From Rhizobium aethiopicum (lineage in GTDB: Bacteria; Pseudomonadota; Alphaproteobacteria; Rhizobiales; Rhizobiaceae), in the NCBI RefSeq assembly GCF_900094625.1, contig NZ_FMAJ01000006.1, forward strand, positions 62,001-126,000: DNA of 64,000 nt, written 5' to 3'. Position numbers and translations under genes: made by a program. The notes under the pieces are model-generated. The model was not told the DNA's origin. It worked only from the letters and a program-made list of their open reading frames with translations, and did no database searches. Positions 8,778 to 18,235 of this stretch are shown here, in pieces (the stretch's first letter is position 1; each line of letters opens with the position of its first letter).

Positions 8778-9395
8778 ATGCCGCTGAAAGCCCTTGCTCT
8801 CAACGCGACGCTGAAGACCGCTGATTCCAAGGATCCGTCTTCGACCGACCGGATGGTCGCTCTCATCGACAAGGCGATGTCAGAATATGGCATTGTGACT
8901 GAGGTGCTCCGCCTTGCCGATTTCAACGTCAAGCCGGGCGTCACATCGGACGAAGGCGCCGGCGACGATTGGCCCGATATTCGCGCCAAGCTGCTCGCAG
9001 CCGATATCCTGTTGATGGCGACGCCGATCTGGCTCGGCCAGCCGTCCAGCGTCTGCAAGCGAGCGCTCGAGCGTATGGACGCCTTCCTCGATGAGACGGA
9101 CGATCAGGGCCGTATGGTCTCTTACGGCAGAGTCGCGGCCGTCGCCGTCGTCGGCAACGAGGACGGTGCCCACCATGTGTCGGCCGAACTCTACCAGGCG
9201 CTGAACGATGTCGGCTTCACTATTCCGGCAAACGCTGTCGCCTATTGGGTCGGAGAGGCGATGGGCTCCACCAATTTCGTCGATCTCGACAAGGTGCCGA
9301 AGGTCGTGACGAAAGCCGTCGACATGCTGGCGCGCAATACGGCACATCTGGCGGGCCTGCTGAAGGCGAAGCAATATCCGGGCGAGGGCGGCTGA
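8778..9395 (+). CDS. Flavodoxin-fold NAD(P)H-dependent FMN reductase
   Basis: A 205-residue protein of the NADPH-dependent FMN reductase family. The N-terminus has the flavodoxin-like KALALNATLK beta strand and loop, then DILLMATPIWLGQPSSVCKRALERMD, in which the PIWLGQPS stretch lines the FMN pocket of this family. A later VAVVGNEDGAHH segment is also typical. It presumably reduces quinones, nitro-compounds or metal ions using NAD(P)H in the cytoplasm; the physiological substrate is unknown. The ATG at 8778 is preceded by GCGGAGAG. Upstream in-frame codons overlap the divergent exporter gene and are not credible. It is transcribed alone. Confidence 0.82.
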   Translation: MPLKALALNATLKTADSKDPSSTDRMVALIDKAMSEYGIVTEVLRLADFNVKPGVTSDEGAGDDWPDIRAKLLAADILLMATPIWLGQPSSVCKRALERMDAFLDETDDQGRMVSYGRVAAVAVVGNEDGAHHVSAELYQALNDVGFTIPANAVAYWVGEAMGSTNFVDLDKVPKVVTKAVDMLARNTAHLAGLLKAKQYPGEGG

Positions 9396-9671
9396 AGCGG
9401 GCGCTGGCGGCGGTCAAATCTACAATCTCACCAACGGTTTAGAACAAGGCGCAATAAAGCTCTTGCCAGCTGTGCCATTTCGCGCTTTGATACACTACCA
9501 GTTTGATAGACTATCGGCGCGAGGAGCAGTTCCTCGTTCCTTTGCGGGCTCCTGGTTGGACCCGAGCTGCGGCGTGAACGGCCGCGTGACCCTCATCAAC
9601 GCGTGAGCCGCTGTTTATGCGTTGAAACCTCGATCGACCTCAGGCTGCGAATGAAGCGCAAAGGAGTTGCG

Positions 9672-11078
9672 ATGACGGTTCAGGGACTTTTTTCGGGAAG
9701 AGCCAAGGCTGCGGCGCAGATTTCGGCCGTGCCGCGCATAGCGATCGTCGGGCGCGGCTTCTCCGGAATGATGACGGCAATTGCGCTGATGAAGACGGTG
9801 CACGCGCCTTTCCACCTGCAGTTATTCGATCCGGATTCGTCGGTCAGTGGCGGGCAGGCGCTGGCCTCCGCCCGCGCCTCGACGATCCTCAATACCCGCG
9901 TGCGTGATCTCTCGGTTTCGGTCGGCGACAGCGACGATTTCAACGATTGGCTCTGTAGCAACGCCGCCTTCCGCGCCGCAGTGCCGGCCGCCATTCCGGG
10001 TTTCCGGCAGATATTCGTGCCGAAGGAGATCTTCAGCGACTACGTCTACCAGCGCTTTTCGGAAGCACTCGCCGCGCGCCGGGACATCACCGTTCAAGTC
10101 TGCAACGATCCTGTGGTGGCGATCCGCCGGAGCCATGGCAACCGCTTCCTGCTCGAAAGCGCCAATCCGGCCAATCCGCTGTTCGATACCGTGGTTCTCG
10201 CCACCGGCTACGGCCTGAGCGATCCGGATGCCGAGGAGCCGGGGCCTTCGCCGGTCAGGGCCCAGCGCCTCGTCGCGCGGCCGCATGCCGTGCTGCTCGG
10301 CAGCGGCATTCGCGTCGTCGATCAGTTGTTGCAGCTGCGCGATTCTGGTTATGCCGGCCAAGTGACGATCATCTCTCGGCGCGGCTTTCTGCCCCAGAGC
10401 CATACGCCGAATTCGGCCGACCCGGTGTTTCCGGCCGAAGCGCTGCCGGAGAGCCTGCCTGACATCGTGCGCTTCATCCGCCAGGCCTGTCGCGAGGCGG
10501 AGGAAGAGGGGCGCAGCTGGCAGTCGGTGATGAATGGTCTGAGGAAACATGCCCGCTCCCTTTGGAGATCGCTGCCGGCCCGCGACAAACACCAGTTCAA
10601 CCGCCATTTGAGGGCGATCTACGACAGCCATCGCAATCGTCTGCCGGAGGCCATGCACCTGCGCCTGAAACGCGAGCTTGCCGAAGGCCGCACTGTGCTG
10701 CGCCGCGGCCGGGCCGGCCGCCGGGGCCTGAGCGGCCTGTTCTTCACGCCGGCCGGTTCCTCTGTCGAAGAGGTCATCCATGCCGAGCGCGTCATCGATT
10801 GCCGCTGCCAGGCGCCAGATCTTTCCGCGCCGCTGATGCAGAGCCTGTTTTCCGCCGGGCTTGCCATGCCGGACGAACTTTCGCTCGGAGTGGCGGTCAG
10901 TGCACGCGGCGAGCCCTTTCTGGAGGACGGTTCAACGGTCGCCGGCCTCTTTGCCATCGGCCCGCTCGGTCTCGGCAGCCTGCCCGATATCGACCTCGTG
11001 CCGGAGATCGTCTCGCAGGCCTATGCCGCTGCCGAGCGTATCGGCGAGCGGTTCCATCCGCAGGTCAGGGCCGTCTGA
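9672..11078 (+). CDS. FAD/NAD(P)-binding protein (NAD_binding_9-type)
   Basis: A 468-residue protein with a Rossmann dinucleotide-binding motif near the N-terminus (RIAIVGRGFSGMMTAIAL) and a second conserved VVLATGYG segment near the middle, as in the NAD_binding_9 family of putative flavin-dependent oxidoreductases or hydroxylases. The substrate cannot be predicted. The ATG at 9672 has a perfect AAAGGAG site, so the longer frame starting at 9603 is rejected. The gene ends 68 bp before a hybrid histidine kinase in the same direction; co-transcription is possible. No membrane segment or signal peptide is seen. Confidence 0.75.
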   Translation: MTVQGLFSGRAKAAAQISAVPRIAIVGRGFSGMMTAIALMKTVHAPFHLQLFDPDSSVSGGQALASARASTILNTRVRDLSVSVGDSDDFNDWLCSNAAFRAAVPAAIPGFRQIFVPKEIFSDYVYQRFSEALAARRDITVQVCNDPVVAIRRSHGNRFLLESANPANPLFDTVVLATGYGLSDPDAEEPGPSPVRAQRLVARPHAVLLGSGIRVVDQLLQLRDSGYAGQVTIISRRGFLPQSHTPNSADPVFPAEALPESLPDIVRFIRQACREAEEEGRSWQSVMNGLRKHARSLWRSLPARDKHQFNRHLRAIYDSHRNRLPEAMHLRLKRELAEGRTVLRRGRAGRRGLSGLFFTPAGSSVEEVIHAERVIDCRCQAPDLSAPLMQSLFSAGLAMPDELSLGVAVSARGEPFLEDGSTVAGLFAIGPLGLGSLPDIDLVPEIVSQAYAAAERIGERFHPQVRAV

Positions 11079-11146
11079 AAAAGTGTGATTTTTCGGAACT
11101 ATCTGCCCCGTGCCGCGTTAAGGGCGCTGGTAACCGAGAGGGGCAG

Positions 11147-13075
11147 ATGGAAGTGCTGGATCGACATGCTACGTCTCTTGATGAAGACGGGCGCTTTCGT
11201 CTTTTGGTCGATGCCATCACCGACTATGCCATCTATATGCTGAGCCCTGAAGGCATTGTCACCAGCTGGAATACCGGTGCGCAACGTTTCAAAGGCTACA
11301 AGCCATCGGAAATCCTCGGCGAGCATTTTTCTCGTTTCTACGTGGCAGAGGACCGTGCCGCAGGCGTCCCTGAGCGTGCCCTCGCAACGGCGGTGGAGCA
11401 GGGTCGGTTCGAGGGGGAGGGCTGGCGCCAGCGCAAGGACGGCAGCCGCTTCTGGGCGCATGTCGTCATCGATCCGATCCGGCACCCCACTGGTGAACTC
11501 GTCGGCTTTGCCAAGATTACCCGCGATCTAACCGAACGCAGGGCAGCCGAAAACGCGATCCGCCAGAGCGAGGAGCAATTTCGCCGCCTGGTCCAGGGCG
11601 TTTCGGACTATGCGATCTACATGCTCGATCCCGGCGGCCATGTCAGCAGTTGGAACTTCGGCGCCGAGCGCATTAAGGGCTATCAGCCTGATGAAATTAT
11701 CGGACGGCATTTCTCGACCTTCTACACGCCCGAGGATCGCGCGGCCGGCCTGCCCGAGAAGGCGCTACACGTCGCGCGCGCCGAAGGCCGGTTCGAAAGG
11801 GAAGGCTGGCGTGTTCGCAAGGACGGCACCCGCTTCTGGGCCAGCGTCGTCGTCGACGTCATCCGGGACGAACAGGGTGAGGTGCTCGGTTTCGCCAAGA
11901 TCACCCGCGACATCACCGAAAAGATGGAGACGCAGCGGGCGTTGGAGCAGGCGCGCGAAGAGCTTTTCCAATCGCAGAAGATGGAGGCGATCGGTCAATT
12001 GACCGGCGGTATCGCCCATGATTTCAACAATCTGCTTATGGCTGTGCTCGGCAGTCTCGAAATCCTGAAAAAGCGCATGCCGCAAGACCTCTCGCTGACG
12101 TCGCTGGTCGACAACGCCATGCAGGGCGCCCAGCGGGGTGCCGCCTTGACGCAGCGCATGCTGGCCTTCTCGCGCCGGCAGGAACTGCACATGGAGCCGA
12201 TCGACGTCTCGGGCCTGGTGCGTGGCATGATGGATATTTTGAGCCGGTCGCTCGGTCCTCTCACCACGATCGAGACCTCCTTCCCGGTCAGGCTGCCGAC
12301 CATTCTCACCGATCCCGCCCAGCTGGAGATGGCGATCCTCAACCTTGTCGTCAACGCGCGCGACGCCATGCCTTCCGGCGGCCGCATCGTGCTTCGCGCA
12401 TCCGAGGAATCGATAACCGCAGGCAGGGGGCCGCTGTCGGCCGGCCGCTACATCTGTATCGCCGTGATCGATGAAGGCGAGGGCATGGATGCGAAGACGC
12501 TGGAGCAGGCGGTGACGCCGTTCTTCACCACCAAGGGTGTCGGCAAGGGCACCGGCCTCGGCCTTTCCATGGTGCAGGGTCTCGCAAGCCAGTCCGGCGG
12601 TCGGCTCATTCTGAAGAGCACCCTCGGCGAGGGCACGACGGCCGAGCTATGGTTTCCTGTCGTCATTGCCGAACAGGCCGCCGAAGCATCGGCCGATGTG
12701 CCGCAACGGCCGGAAAACCCGCCGCACGGGCTGCGCATCGTCGCCGTCGATGACGACGGCCTGGTCCTGATGAATACGACGCTGATGCTGGAGGATCTCG
12801 GCCACACCGTTTTCGAGGCGATGGCCGGTCCCGAGGCGCTCGACATTCTGCGCAAGGAGCCGGTTGATCTGGTCATCTGCGATCACGCCATGCCGCGGAT
12901 GACGGGGGCACAGCTCGCCGAGGCGATCCGCAGCGAGTGGCCGAAGATGCCGATCATTCTCGCCACCGGTTACGCCGATCTGCCCGACGGCGCCGGCGCC
13001 GCCAATCTGCCGCGCCTCGGCAAACCGTTCTCGCAGGCGCAGCTTGCCGAAGCGATCAGCCGGATTGGCGTTTAA
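11147..13075 (+). CDS. Cytoplasmic PAS-PAS hybrid sensor histidine kinase
   Basis: A 642-residue soluble kinase. Two adjacent PAS domains (about residues 16-135 and 146-258) are strikingly alike, sharing DYAIYML, HFS.FY..EDRAAG, EGWR.RKDG and GFAKITRD. The HisKA domain has the phospho-acceptor His at 291 (GGIAHDFNNLL), followed by an HATPase domain (N-box VVNARDAM, G-boxes DEGEGMD and GKGTGLGLSM). A receiver domain ends the protein, with acidic DDD near 535, phospho-acceptor Asp579 (VICDHAMP), Thr in LATGYAD and Lys in LGKPF. No heme, flavin or thiol ligand is obvious in the PAS domains. The start at 11147 follows GAGAGGGGCAG; the open frame extending to 10562 overlaps the previous gene in another frame and is rejected. 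No cognate regulator gene is adjacent. Confidence 0.9.
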   Translation: MEVLDRHATSLDEDGRFRLLVDAITDYAIYMLSPEGIVTSWNTGAQRFKGYKPSEILGEHFSRFYVAEDRAAGVPERALATAVEQGRFEGEGWRQRKDGSRFWAHVVIDPIRHPTGELVGFAKITRDLTERRAAENAIRQSEEQFRRLVQGVSDYAIYMLDPGGHVSSWNFGAERIKGYQPDEIIGRHFSTFYTPEDRAAGLPEKALHVARAEGRFEREGWRVRKDGTRFWASVVVDVIRDEQGEVLGFAKITRDITEKMETQRALEQAREELFQSQKMEAIGQLTGGIAHDFNNLLMAVLGSLEILKKRMPQDLSLTSLVDNAMQGAQRGAALTQRMLAFSRRQELHMEPIDVSGLVRGMMDILSRSLGPLTTIETSFPVRLPTILTDPAQLEMAILNLVVNARDAMPSGGRIVLRASEESITAGRGPLSAGRYICIAVIDEGEGMDAKTLEQAVTPFFTTKGVGKGTGLGLSMVQGLASQSGGRLILKSTLGEGTTAELWFPVVIAEQAAEASADVPQRPENPPHGLRIVAVDDDGLVLMNTTLMLEDLGHTVFEAMAGPEALDILRKEPVDLVICDHAMPRMTGAQLAEAIRSEWPKMPIILATGYADLPDGAGAANLPRLGKPFSQAQLAEAISRIGV

Positions 13076-13095
13076 CTGTAAGCCGGATCGGCGCT

Positions 13096-14283
13096 TTAGG
13101 CGCGAAGCTTCTCGTCGCACTGATCTTCGATGACCGTGCGCCCGGCTGTCTCTCCAGGTTCTGCGGTCGTCGACATTTCTTGTGCCAAAGCTGCGCTGCT
13201 CAGGAGGCGCTTTTCGGTCTCCTGCAGGTCGAAGATCGCCTGTTCGATCGTCTCGGCCGGAGTTTCGCGCGAGGCTGCGCGCCACCGATGATGCTGCCAC
13301 AAGCCGACGAGCAGGCGGCGGCTCGGGACTTCTATAGTCTCATGGATGAACCATGCTCCTGCTGCCGCAGTGCCAAGCGCCACCAAGATGAGCGCCGGTT
13401 CCGGTATCAGGCCATCGAAAGCCCGACGCACAAGGAACATGATGGGGACATGGAATAGATAGAGCGAGAAGCTGATCGCGCCCAAGAACCGCAAGGGGGC
13501 AGCAGCCAGGAAATGTGCCGCGATGGGCGGGTGCCGAGCGACGAGCGCCACGATTACGGCTGCGGCGACGGCGCTTTGCAGGCCCCAGAATTCCGGGGAG
13601 AAACCCGGCAGGACATGCCTGTAAGTGAAGAACGCCGCCAGAAGGAACAGCGTGAAGGCTCCCGCGAGGGCGGTTGGCGTCCATCTGTCCCAGTAGGAAT
13701 GAATCGCTCCGGCAAGTGCGCCGAAAACAAAGTAGGGGAGCTTGGAAAGAAGCAGTATTCCCGGCCCCGGCAATTCAAGCAGACCGTCCACCACGACCAG
13801 CACCGCCAAGCCTACGATCACGCCGCTATGGCGGTGCGGGCGGGCCAAGCAGAGCCAGAGGATGGGGAAGAGCAGATAGAATTGTATTTCGGGCGGAATT
13901 GACCAGAAAACGCCGCTCGAGCCCAGAAGGAAAACATGGCGCAGGAAATCCGTGCCGCCGATGATCGGCTGAACGAAGTTTAGATCCTGCATGCTGGACA
14001 GCATCGCCACCAGCAGGACCGCGGCCAGATAGACCGGATAGATGCGGGCAATGCGGCTCACAAGAAAATCCAGGACGGCGTTTTTGGTCACCGGCCGCGA
14101 GCCATAGAGATGGGCCATCAGAAAGCCGCTGAGGGCAAAGAACAAGCCGACGGCTTCGCTGCCCATGGTCATGACATGCAAGGCTGTGTTCGGAAAGATA
14201 AGCCCGATATGCGCTTGAACGACCAGAACCGCGGCGATACCGCGCAGACCATCGAGACTGGGGATGTAGTCCGGCCGGCTCAT
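13096..14283 (-). CDS. Acyltransferase-3 family membrane protein
   Basis: A 395-residue polytopic membrane protein of the acyltransferase-3 (OafA/NodX) family. The signature IPSLDGLRGIAAVLVVQAH is at the N-terminus, with the conserved His in the first helix, and FFALSGFLM follows. Family members O-acetylate or O-succinylate surface polysaccharides or peptidoglycan. The last 60 or so residues after the final helix form a hydrophilic cytosolic tail of no known domain. The ATG at 14283 puts the signature at its usual place; an in-frame TTG at 14313 is an alternative, and neither has a strong ribosome-binding site. It is downstream of the cyo-SURF1 block in the same direction and convergent with the histidine kinase. 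Confidence 0.83.
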   Translation of the reverse strand: MSRPDYIPSLDGLRGIAAVLVVQAHIGLIFPNTALHVMTMGSEAVGLFFALSGFLMAHLYGSRPVTKNAVLDFLVSRIARIYPVYLAAVLLVAMLSSMQDLNFVQPIIGGTDFLRHVFLLGSSGVFWSIPPEIQFYLLFPILWLCLARPHRHSGVIVGLAVLVVVDGLLELPGPGILLLSKLPYFVFGALAGAIHSYWDRWTPTALAGAFTLFLLAAFFTYRHVLPGFSPEFWGLQSAVAAAVIVALVARHPPIAAHFLAAAPLRFLGAISFSLYLFHVPIMFLVRRAFDGLIPEPALILVALGTAAAGAWFIHETIEVPSRRLLVGLWQHHRWRAASRETPAETIEQAIFDLQETEKRLLSSAALAQEMSTTAEPGETAGRTVIEDQCDEKLRA

Positions 14284-14368
14284 GTGCAGCTTCAAAATGT
14301 TCTGTTCGGGCAAGCAGTATCGGACATCGCTTTACAAGATATTAATCCGCTGCACTCAACTGCCCCGA

Positions 14369-15127
14369 TTACTCCCGGCGGCCTCTTTCCCGCTCGCCGC
14401 GTACAACAAACACAAGCAATGCCAGCACCATCGCCGCCAGCCCGTACCAGGTGATCGCATAGACGAGATGATTGTTGGGAAAATGGATGACCGTCAGGCC
14501 GCCGACGGGCAGGCCGCCGGGATTGGCGGCGGCGTCGGCATCGATGAAATAGGGCGCGACTGCATCGAGGCCGCGCTTTTGTCCGATCGCTGCGACATCG
14601 CGCGAATACCAGCGGTCGGCACCGACGTCGTTGGATTGAAGCAGCGATCCCTTCGGCTCGGTCATCCGCATCAGCCCGGTGATGGCGATCGGCTCCGACA
14701 ACTGACCCTCGCGGCGTGAGGCCGGGTCGCGCCTGTCGGTCGGCACGAAGCCGCGATTGACGAGGATCGCGGTTCCGTCAGCGAGCATCAGCGGTGTCAT
14801 CACCCAATAGCCGGGGCCGAGCACGGTCGAGGCATAGACCAGCGTCTCCTTGTCGTTTGCCAGCGTTCCCTCGACGCTCACCCGGCGATATTCGTCGTCA
14901 CCGGCATTGACCTTGTCCCAGTCGGCGCGCGCCGGCGCAGGCACGGCGCCTGCGTGCACACGCTGGTCAACGCGGGCGATGAGGTCGCGCTTCCAGCCCA
15001 GGCGCTCGACCTGCCAGGTGCCGAGACCAAGGAGGATGGCGGCAAGCAGCGCCAGGCAGACGGCGAAGAGCACGCGCTTTGCCCGAAAATGCCGTCTATC
15101 CGATGTTTGTGTGGAGGCTTCGCTCAT
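14369..15127 (-). CDS. SURF1-family oxidase assembly protein
   Basis: A 252-residue SURF1 homologue. It has the family layout: an N-terminal membrane helix (VLFAVCLALLAAILLGLGTWQ), a periplasmic domain with the LGTWQVERLGWK and LVNRGFVP motifs, and a C-terminal helix after HFPNNHLVYAITWYG. SURF1 helps insert heme into the catalytic subunit of heme-copper oxidases. Its position 39 bp after cyoD suggests that it serves this quinol oxidase. The start at 15127 is chosen because it gives a short hydrophilic leader; the in-frame ATG at 15160 is possible but neither has a strong Shine-Dalgarno sequence. Confidence 0.88.
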   Translation of the reverse strand: MSEASTQTSDRRHFRAKRVLFAVCLALLAAILLGLGTWQVERLGWKRDLIARVDQRVHAGAVPAPARADWDKVNAGDDEYRRVSVEGTLANDKETLVYASTVLGPGYWVMTPLMLADGTAILVNRGFVPTDRRDPASRREGQLSEPIAITGLMRMTEPKGSLLQSNDVGADRWYSRDVAAIGQKRGLDAVAPYFIDADAAANPGGLPVGGLTVIHFPNNHLVYAITWYGLAAMVLALLVFVVRGERERGRRE

Positions 15128-15165
15128 TGGACTCAGGGCGGCGCTGCGGCCGCCCTTCATTGCCG

Positions 15166-15567
15166 CTACGGCATGTTCTTCATCATCTCGGGGCTCATCG
15201 GCATCATGTTGGCGTTGAGATGATGCATGACCCAGAGCGAACCGGAGAGCGTGATGGCGACGATGATGATGGTGAAGATGAGCGCCATCATCGTCCAGCC
15301 GCCTTCGCTCCTGGGGTTCATGTGCAGGAAGAAGACCATGTGGACGACGATCTGTATGGCGCCGAGGCCCATCACCAGCACCGCCGTCAGCGCCTGGCTG
15401 TCGAAGACGCCGGCCATGACAAGCCAGAAAGGAATGGCGGTCAGGATGACGGAGAGCACGAAGCCCGTCATATAGCTCTTGAACGTGCCGTGGCCGGCCT
15501 GGTGGCCGTGGCTGTGGCCGTGATGGGCCTCGTGGGCATCCTCATGGGCGGGTGCTTGCGAACTCAT
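15166..15567 (-). CDS. cyoD: Cytochrome o ubiquinol oxidase subunit IV
   Basis: A 133-residue small subunit with three transmembrane helices (about residues 30-52, 57-80, 93-115), including QIVVHMVFFLHM, which is typical of CyoD. It supports assembly of the CuB site in subunit I. The N-terminus before helix one is rich in histidine (eight or more His among the first 27 residues), which could bind copper and is longer than in enterobacterial CyoD. Its ATG overlaps the cyoC stop codon (ATGA), so translation is coupled. Confidence 0.92.
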   Translation of the reverse strand: MSSQAPAHEDAHEAHHGHSHGHQAGHGTFKSYMTGFVLSVILTAIPFWLVMAGVFDSQALTAVLVMGLGAIQIVVHMVFFLHMNPRSEGGWTMMALIFTIIIVAITLSGSLWVMHHLNANMMPMSPEMMKNMP

Positions 15568-16190
15568 CCGAGAACTCCGAGCAGATAGACAAAGGAAAAG
15601 ACGCCGATCCAGACGACGTCGAGGAAGTGCCAGAACATCGAAAGGCACATCAGGCGGCGGCGGTTGGCCTCGATCAGCCCGTGCATCGACACCTGCACCA
15701 TCAGCGTGATCAGCCAGATGATGCCGAAGGTGACGTGCAGTCCGTGGGTGCCGACAAGCGTGAAGAAGGAGGAGAGGAAGGCGCTGCGCGTCGGCCCGGC
15801 GCCCTCGTGGATCAGGTGGATGAACTCGTACAGCTCCAGCCCGATGAAGGCCGCGCCGAACAGGCCGGTGACGGCGAGCCAGAACAGCGTTTCCGCCTTG
15901 GCGTTGCGCTCCATCTGCAGCATGGCGAAGCCATAGGTGATCGAGGAGAGAAGCAGCATCGAAGTGTTGAGGGCCACGATCGGCAGATCGAAGAGATCGG
16001 CGGGCGACGGGCCGGCGGCATAATTGCGGCCGACGACGCCGTGGGTGGCAAACAACACCGCGAAGATCAGGCAGTCGCTCATCAGGTAGAGCCAGAAGCC
16101 GAGATTGGTGCTGTTCTCCGGATGATGATCTTCCGTCAGGTAGAATTCAGGCTTTTCGGCCGTGTCGATGGTCTGATCGCTCATGGTCAT
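15564..16190 (-). CDS. cyoC: Cytochrome o ubiquinol oxidase subunit III
   Basis: A 208-residue inner-membrane subunit with five transmembrane helices, the heme-copper oxidase subunit III fold. The first helix carries NLGFWLYLMSDCLIFAVLFA and the fourth the HGLHVTFGIIW motif of this family. It contains no redox centre. Its start codon overlaps the cyoB stop (TAATG) and its stop overlaps the cyoD start, showing tight translational coupling. The in-frame ATG two codons later is a less likely start because the AGG ribosome site would be too far away. Confidence 0.95.
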   Translation of the reverse strand: MTMSDQTIDTAEKPEFYLTEDHHPENSTNLGFWLYLMSDCLIFAVLFATHGVVGRNYAAGPSPADLFDLPIVALNTSMLLLSSITYGFAMLQMERNAKAETLFWLAVTGLFGAAFIGLELYEFIHLIHEGAGPTRSAFLSSFFTLVGTHGLHVTFGIIWLITLMVQVSMHGLIEANRRRLMCLSMFWHFLDVVWIGVFSFVYLLGVLG

Positions 16191-18193
16191 TACACCTGCT
16201 CGGCAAGCAGCACCGTGCGCTTGCCTTCCGTTTCAGTCACCTTATCGGCGGGAATGTAGAAGTCGCGTCTGTAGTTGAACGTGTGGCCGATCGCCACCAC
16301 GAGCAGCGCGACGGCGGAGACGATCACCAGCCACCACATATACCAGATCAGGCCGAAGGCGAGGGCGACGCTGATCGCCGACAGGATGGCGCCGGTGCCG
16401 GTATTTTTCGGCATGTGGATCGGCTTGAAGCCGCCGAGCGGGCGTTCGTAACCGCGCCTCTTCATGTCGTACCAGCTGTCATGGTCGTGCACGACGGGCG
16501 TGAAAGCGAAGTTGTAATCCGGTGGCGGCGAGGACGTCGACCACTCCAGCGTCCGGCCATCCCAGGGATCACCGCTGTCGTCGCGCAGTTCTTCGCGCTT
16601 CATGAAGCTGACGACGATCTGGATCAGGAAGGCGGCGATGCCGAGGGCGATCAGGCCGACGCCGAAGGCGGCGATGATGAACCAGATCTGCAGCGACGGG
16701 TCCTCGAACTGACTCATGCGGCGGGTGACGCCCATCAGGCCGAGCACGTAGAGCGGCATGAAGGCGAACCAGAAGCCGATCTGCCAGAACCAGAAGCTCA
16801 TTTTGCCCCAGAAGGGATCGAGCTTGAAGCCGAAGGCCTTCGGGAACCAGTAGTTCACGCCGGCGAACATGCCGAAGAGAACGCCGCCGATGATGACGTT
16901 GTGGAAATGGGCGATCAGGAACAGCGAATTGTGCAGCACGAAGTCGGCCGGCGGCACGGCCAGCATGACGCCGGTCATGCCGCCGATGACGAAGGTCACC
17001 ATGAAGCCGACCGTCCACAGCATCGGCACCTCGTAGCGGATGCGGCCGCGATACATGGTGAAGAGCCAGTTGAAGATCTTCGCTCCCGTGGGGATCGAGA
17101 TGATCATCGTGGTGATGCCGAAGAAGGAGTTCACGCTGGCGCCCGAACCCATCGTGAAGAAGTGATGCAGCCAGACGATGTAGGACAGGATCATGATCAC
17201 GCAGGTGGCGTAGACCATCGAGGCATAGCCGAACAGCCGTTTGCCGGAGAAGGTGGCGACGACTTCCGAGAAGATGCCGAAGGCCGGAAGCACCAGGATG
17301 TAGACCTCCGGATGGCCCCAGATCCAGATAAGGTTGATGTACATCATCGGATTGCCGCCGAGGTCGTTGGTAAAGAAGTTGGTCCCGGCATAGCGGTCGA
17401 GCGACAGCAGCGCGAGCGTTGCCGTCAGGATCGGGAAGGAGGCGACGATCAGCACGTTGGTGCAGAGCGCAGTCCAGGTGAAGACCGGCATCTTCATGAA
17501 GGTCATGCCGGGCGCGCGCATTTTGACGATGGTGGCGATCAGGTTGATGCCGGATAGCGTCGTGCCGACGCCTGCCACCTGCAGGCCCCAAATATAATAG
17601 TCGACGCCAACGCCCGGACTGTAGGCGGCACCCGATAGCGGCGGATAGGCAAGCCAGCCGGTCTGGGCGAATTCGCCGATGAACAGCGACAGCATGATGA
17701 TGATCGCGCCGGCGGTCGTCATCCAGAAGGAGAAGTTGTTGAGGAAGGGGAAGGAGACGTCGCGCGCCCCGATCTGCAGAGGCACCACGAAGTTCATCAG
17801 GCCGGTGACGAAGGGCATCGCCACGAAGAAGATCATGATGACGCCGTGGGCGGTGAAGATCTGGTCGTAATGGTGCGGTGGCAGGTAGCCTTCCGAACCG
17901 TTGAAGGCGATCGCTTGTTGGACACGCATCAGAATCGCGTCGGAAAAGCCGCGCAAGAGCATGATGACGGCCAGGATCACATACATGATGCCGATCTTCT
18001 TGTGATCGACGCTGCAGATCCAGTCGTGCCAGAGCGGGCCCCAGAACTTGAAATAGGTGATGGCGCCGAGCACGGCGAGGCCACCGATGACGACGCCGAT
18101 GAAGGTCACGACCAGGATCGGATCGTGATAGGGGATGGCGTCGAGGGTCAACCGGCCGAAGATCAACTTCAGGAGGTCAGGATTGGAAAACAT
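16190..18193 (-). CDS. cyoB: Cytochrome o ubiquinol oxidase subunit I
   Basis: A 667-residue catalytic subunit, the expected length for CyoB with extra helices at both ends. All metal ligands are visible: heme b ligand in [11 protein letters not shown], CuB ligands in WGHPEVYIL (with the cross-linked Tyr) and WLHHFFT, and the low-spin/high-spin heme ligands in [11 protein letters not shown]. It oxidises ubiquinol and reduces oxygen to water while pumping protons. The gene lies between cyoA and cyoC in a tight operon, 42 bp after cyoA. Confidence 0.97.
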   Translation of the reverse strand: MFSNPDLLKLIFGRLTLDAIPYHDPILVVTFIGVVIGGLAVLGAITYFKFWGPLWHDWICSVDHKKIGIMYVILAVIMLLRGFSDAILMRVQQAIAFNGSEGYLPPHHYDQIFTAHGVIMIFFVAMPFVTGLMNFVVPLQIGARDVSFPFLNNFSFWMTTAGAIIIMLSLFIGEFAQTGWLAYPPLSGAAYSPGVGVDYYIWGLQVAGVGTTLSGINLIATIVKMRAPGMTFMKMPVFTWTALCTNVLIVASFPILTATLALLSLDRYAGTNFFTNDLGGNPMMYINLIWIWGHPEVYILVLPAFGIFSEVVATFSGKRLFGYASMVYATCVIMILSYIVWLHHFFTMGSGASVNSFFGITTMIISIPTGAKIFNWLFTMYRGRIRYEVPMLWTVGFMVTFVIGGMTGVMLAVPPADFVLHNSLFLIAHFHNVIIGGVLFGMFAGVNYWFPKAFGFKLDPFWGKMSFWFWQIGFWFAFMPLYVLGLMGVTRRMSQFEDPSLQIWFIIAAFGVGLIALGIAAFLIQIVVSFMKREELRDDSGDPWDGRTLEWSTSSPPPDYNFAFTPVVHDHDSWYDMKRRGYERPLGGFKPIHMPKNTGTGAILSAISVALAFGLIWYMWWLVIVSAVALLVVAIGHTFNYRRDFYIPADKVTETEGKRTVLLAEQV

Positions 18194-18235
18194 GGAACAA
18201 CCCGTTCATTATGTCTTGCGACGCAAAGCGCCAGG

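Noticed and set aside
11066..11100. GAAAAA...TTTTTC hairpin after the FAD protein gene as a terminator
   Set aside because: The stem is A/T-only and six bases long, too weak for a rho-independent terminator; read-through into the kinase gene is likely.
10562..11146. Upstream extension of the hybrid kinase frame inside the FAD protein gene
   Set aside because: It reads in another frame over a gene with a good ribosome site, is Arg/Pro-rich and non-conserved; the ATG at 11147 with GAGGGGCAG is the credible start.
16283..17557. A 424-codon plus-strand frame opposite cyoB
   Set aside because: It mirrors a gene with all heme and copper ligands intact and is extremely His/Asp-rich, as expected for the complement of hydrophobic codons.
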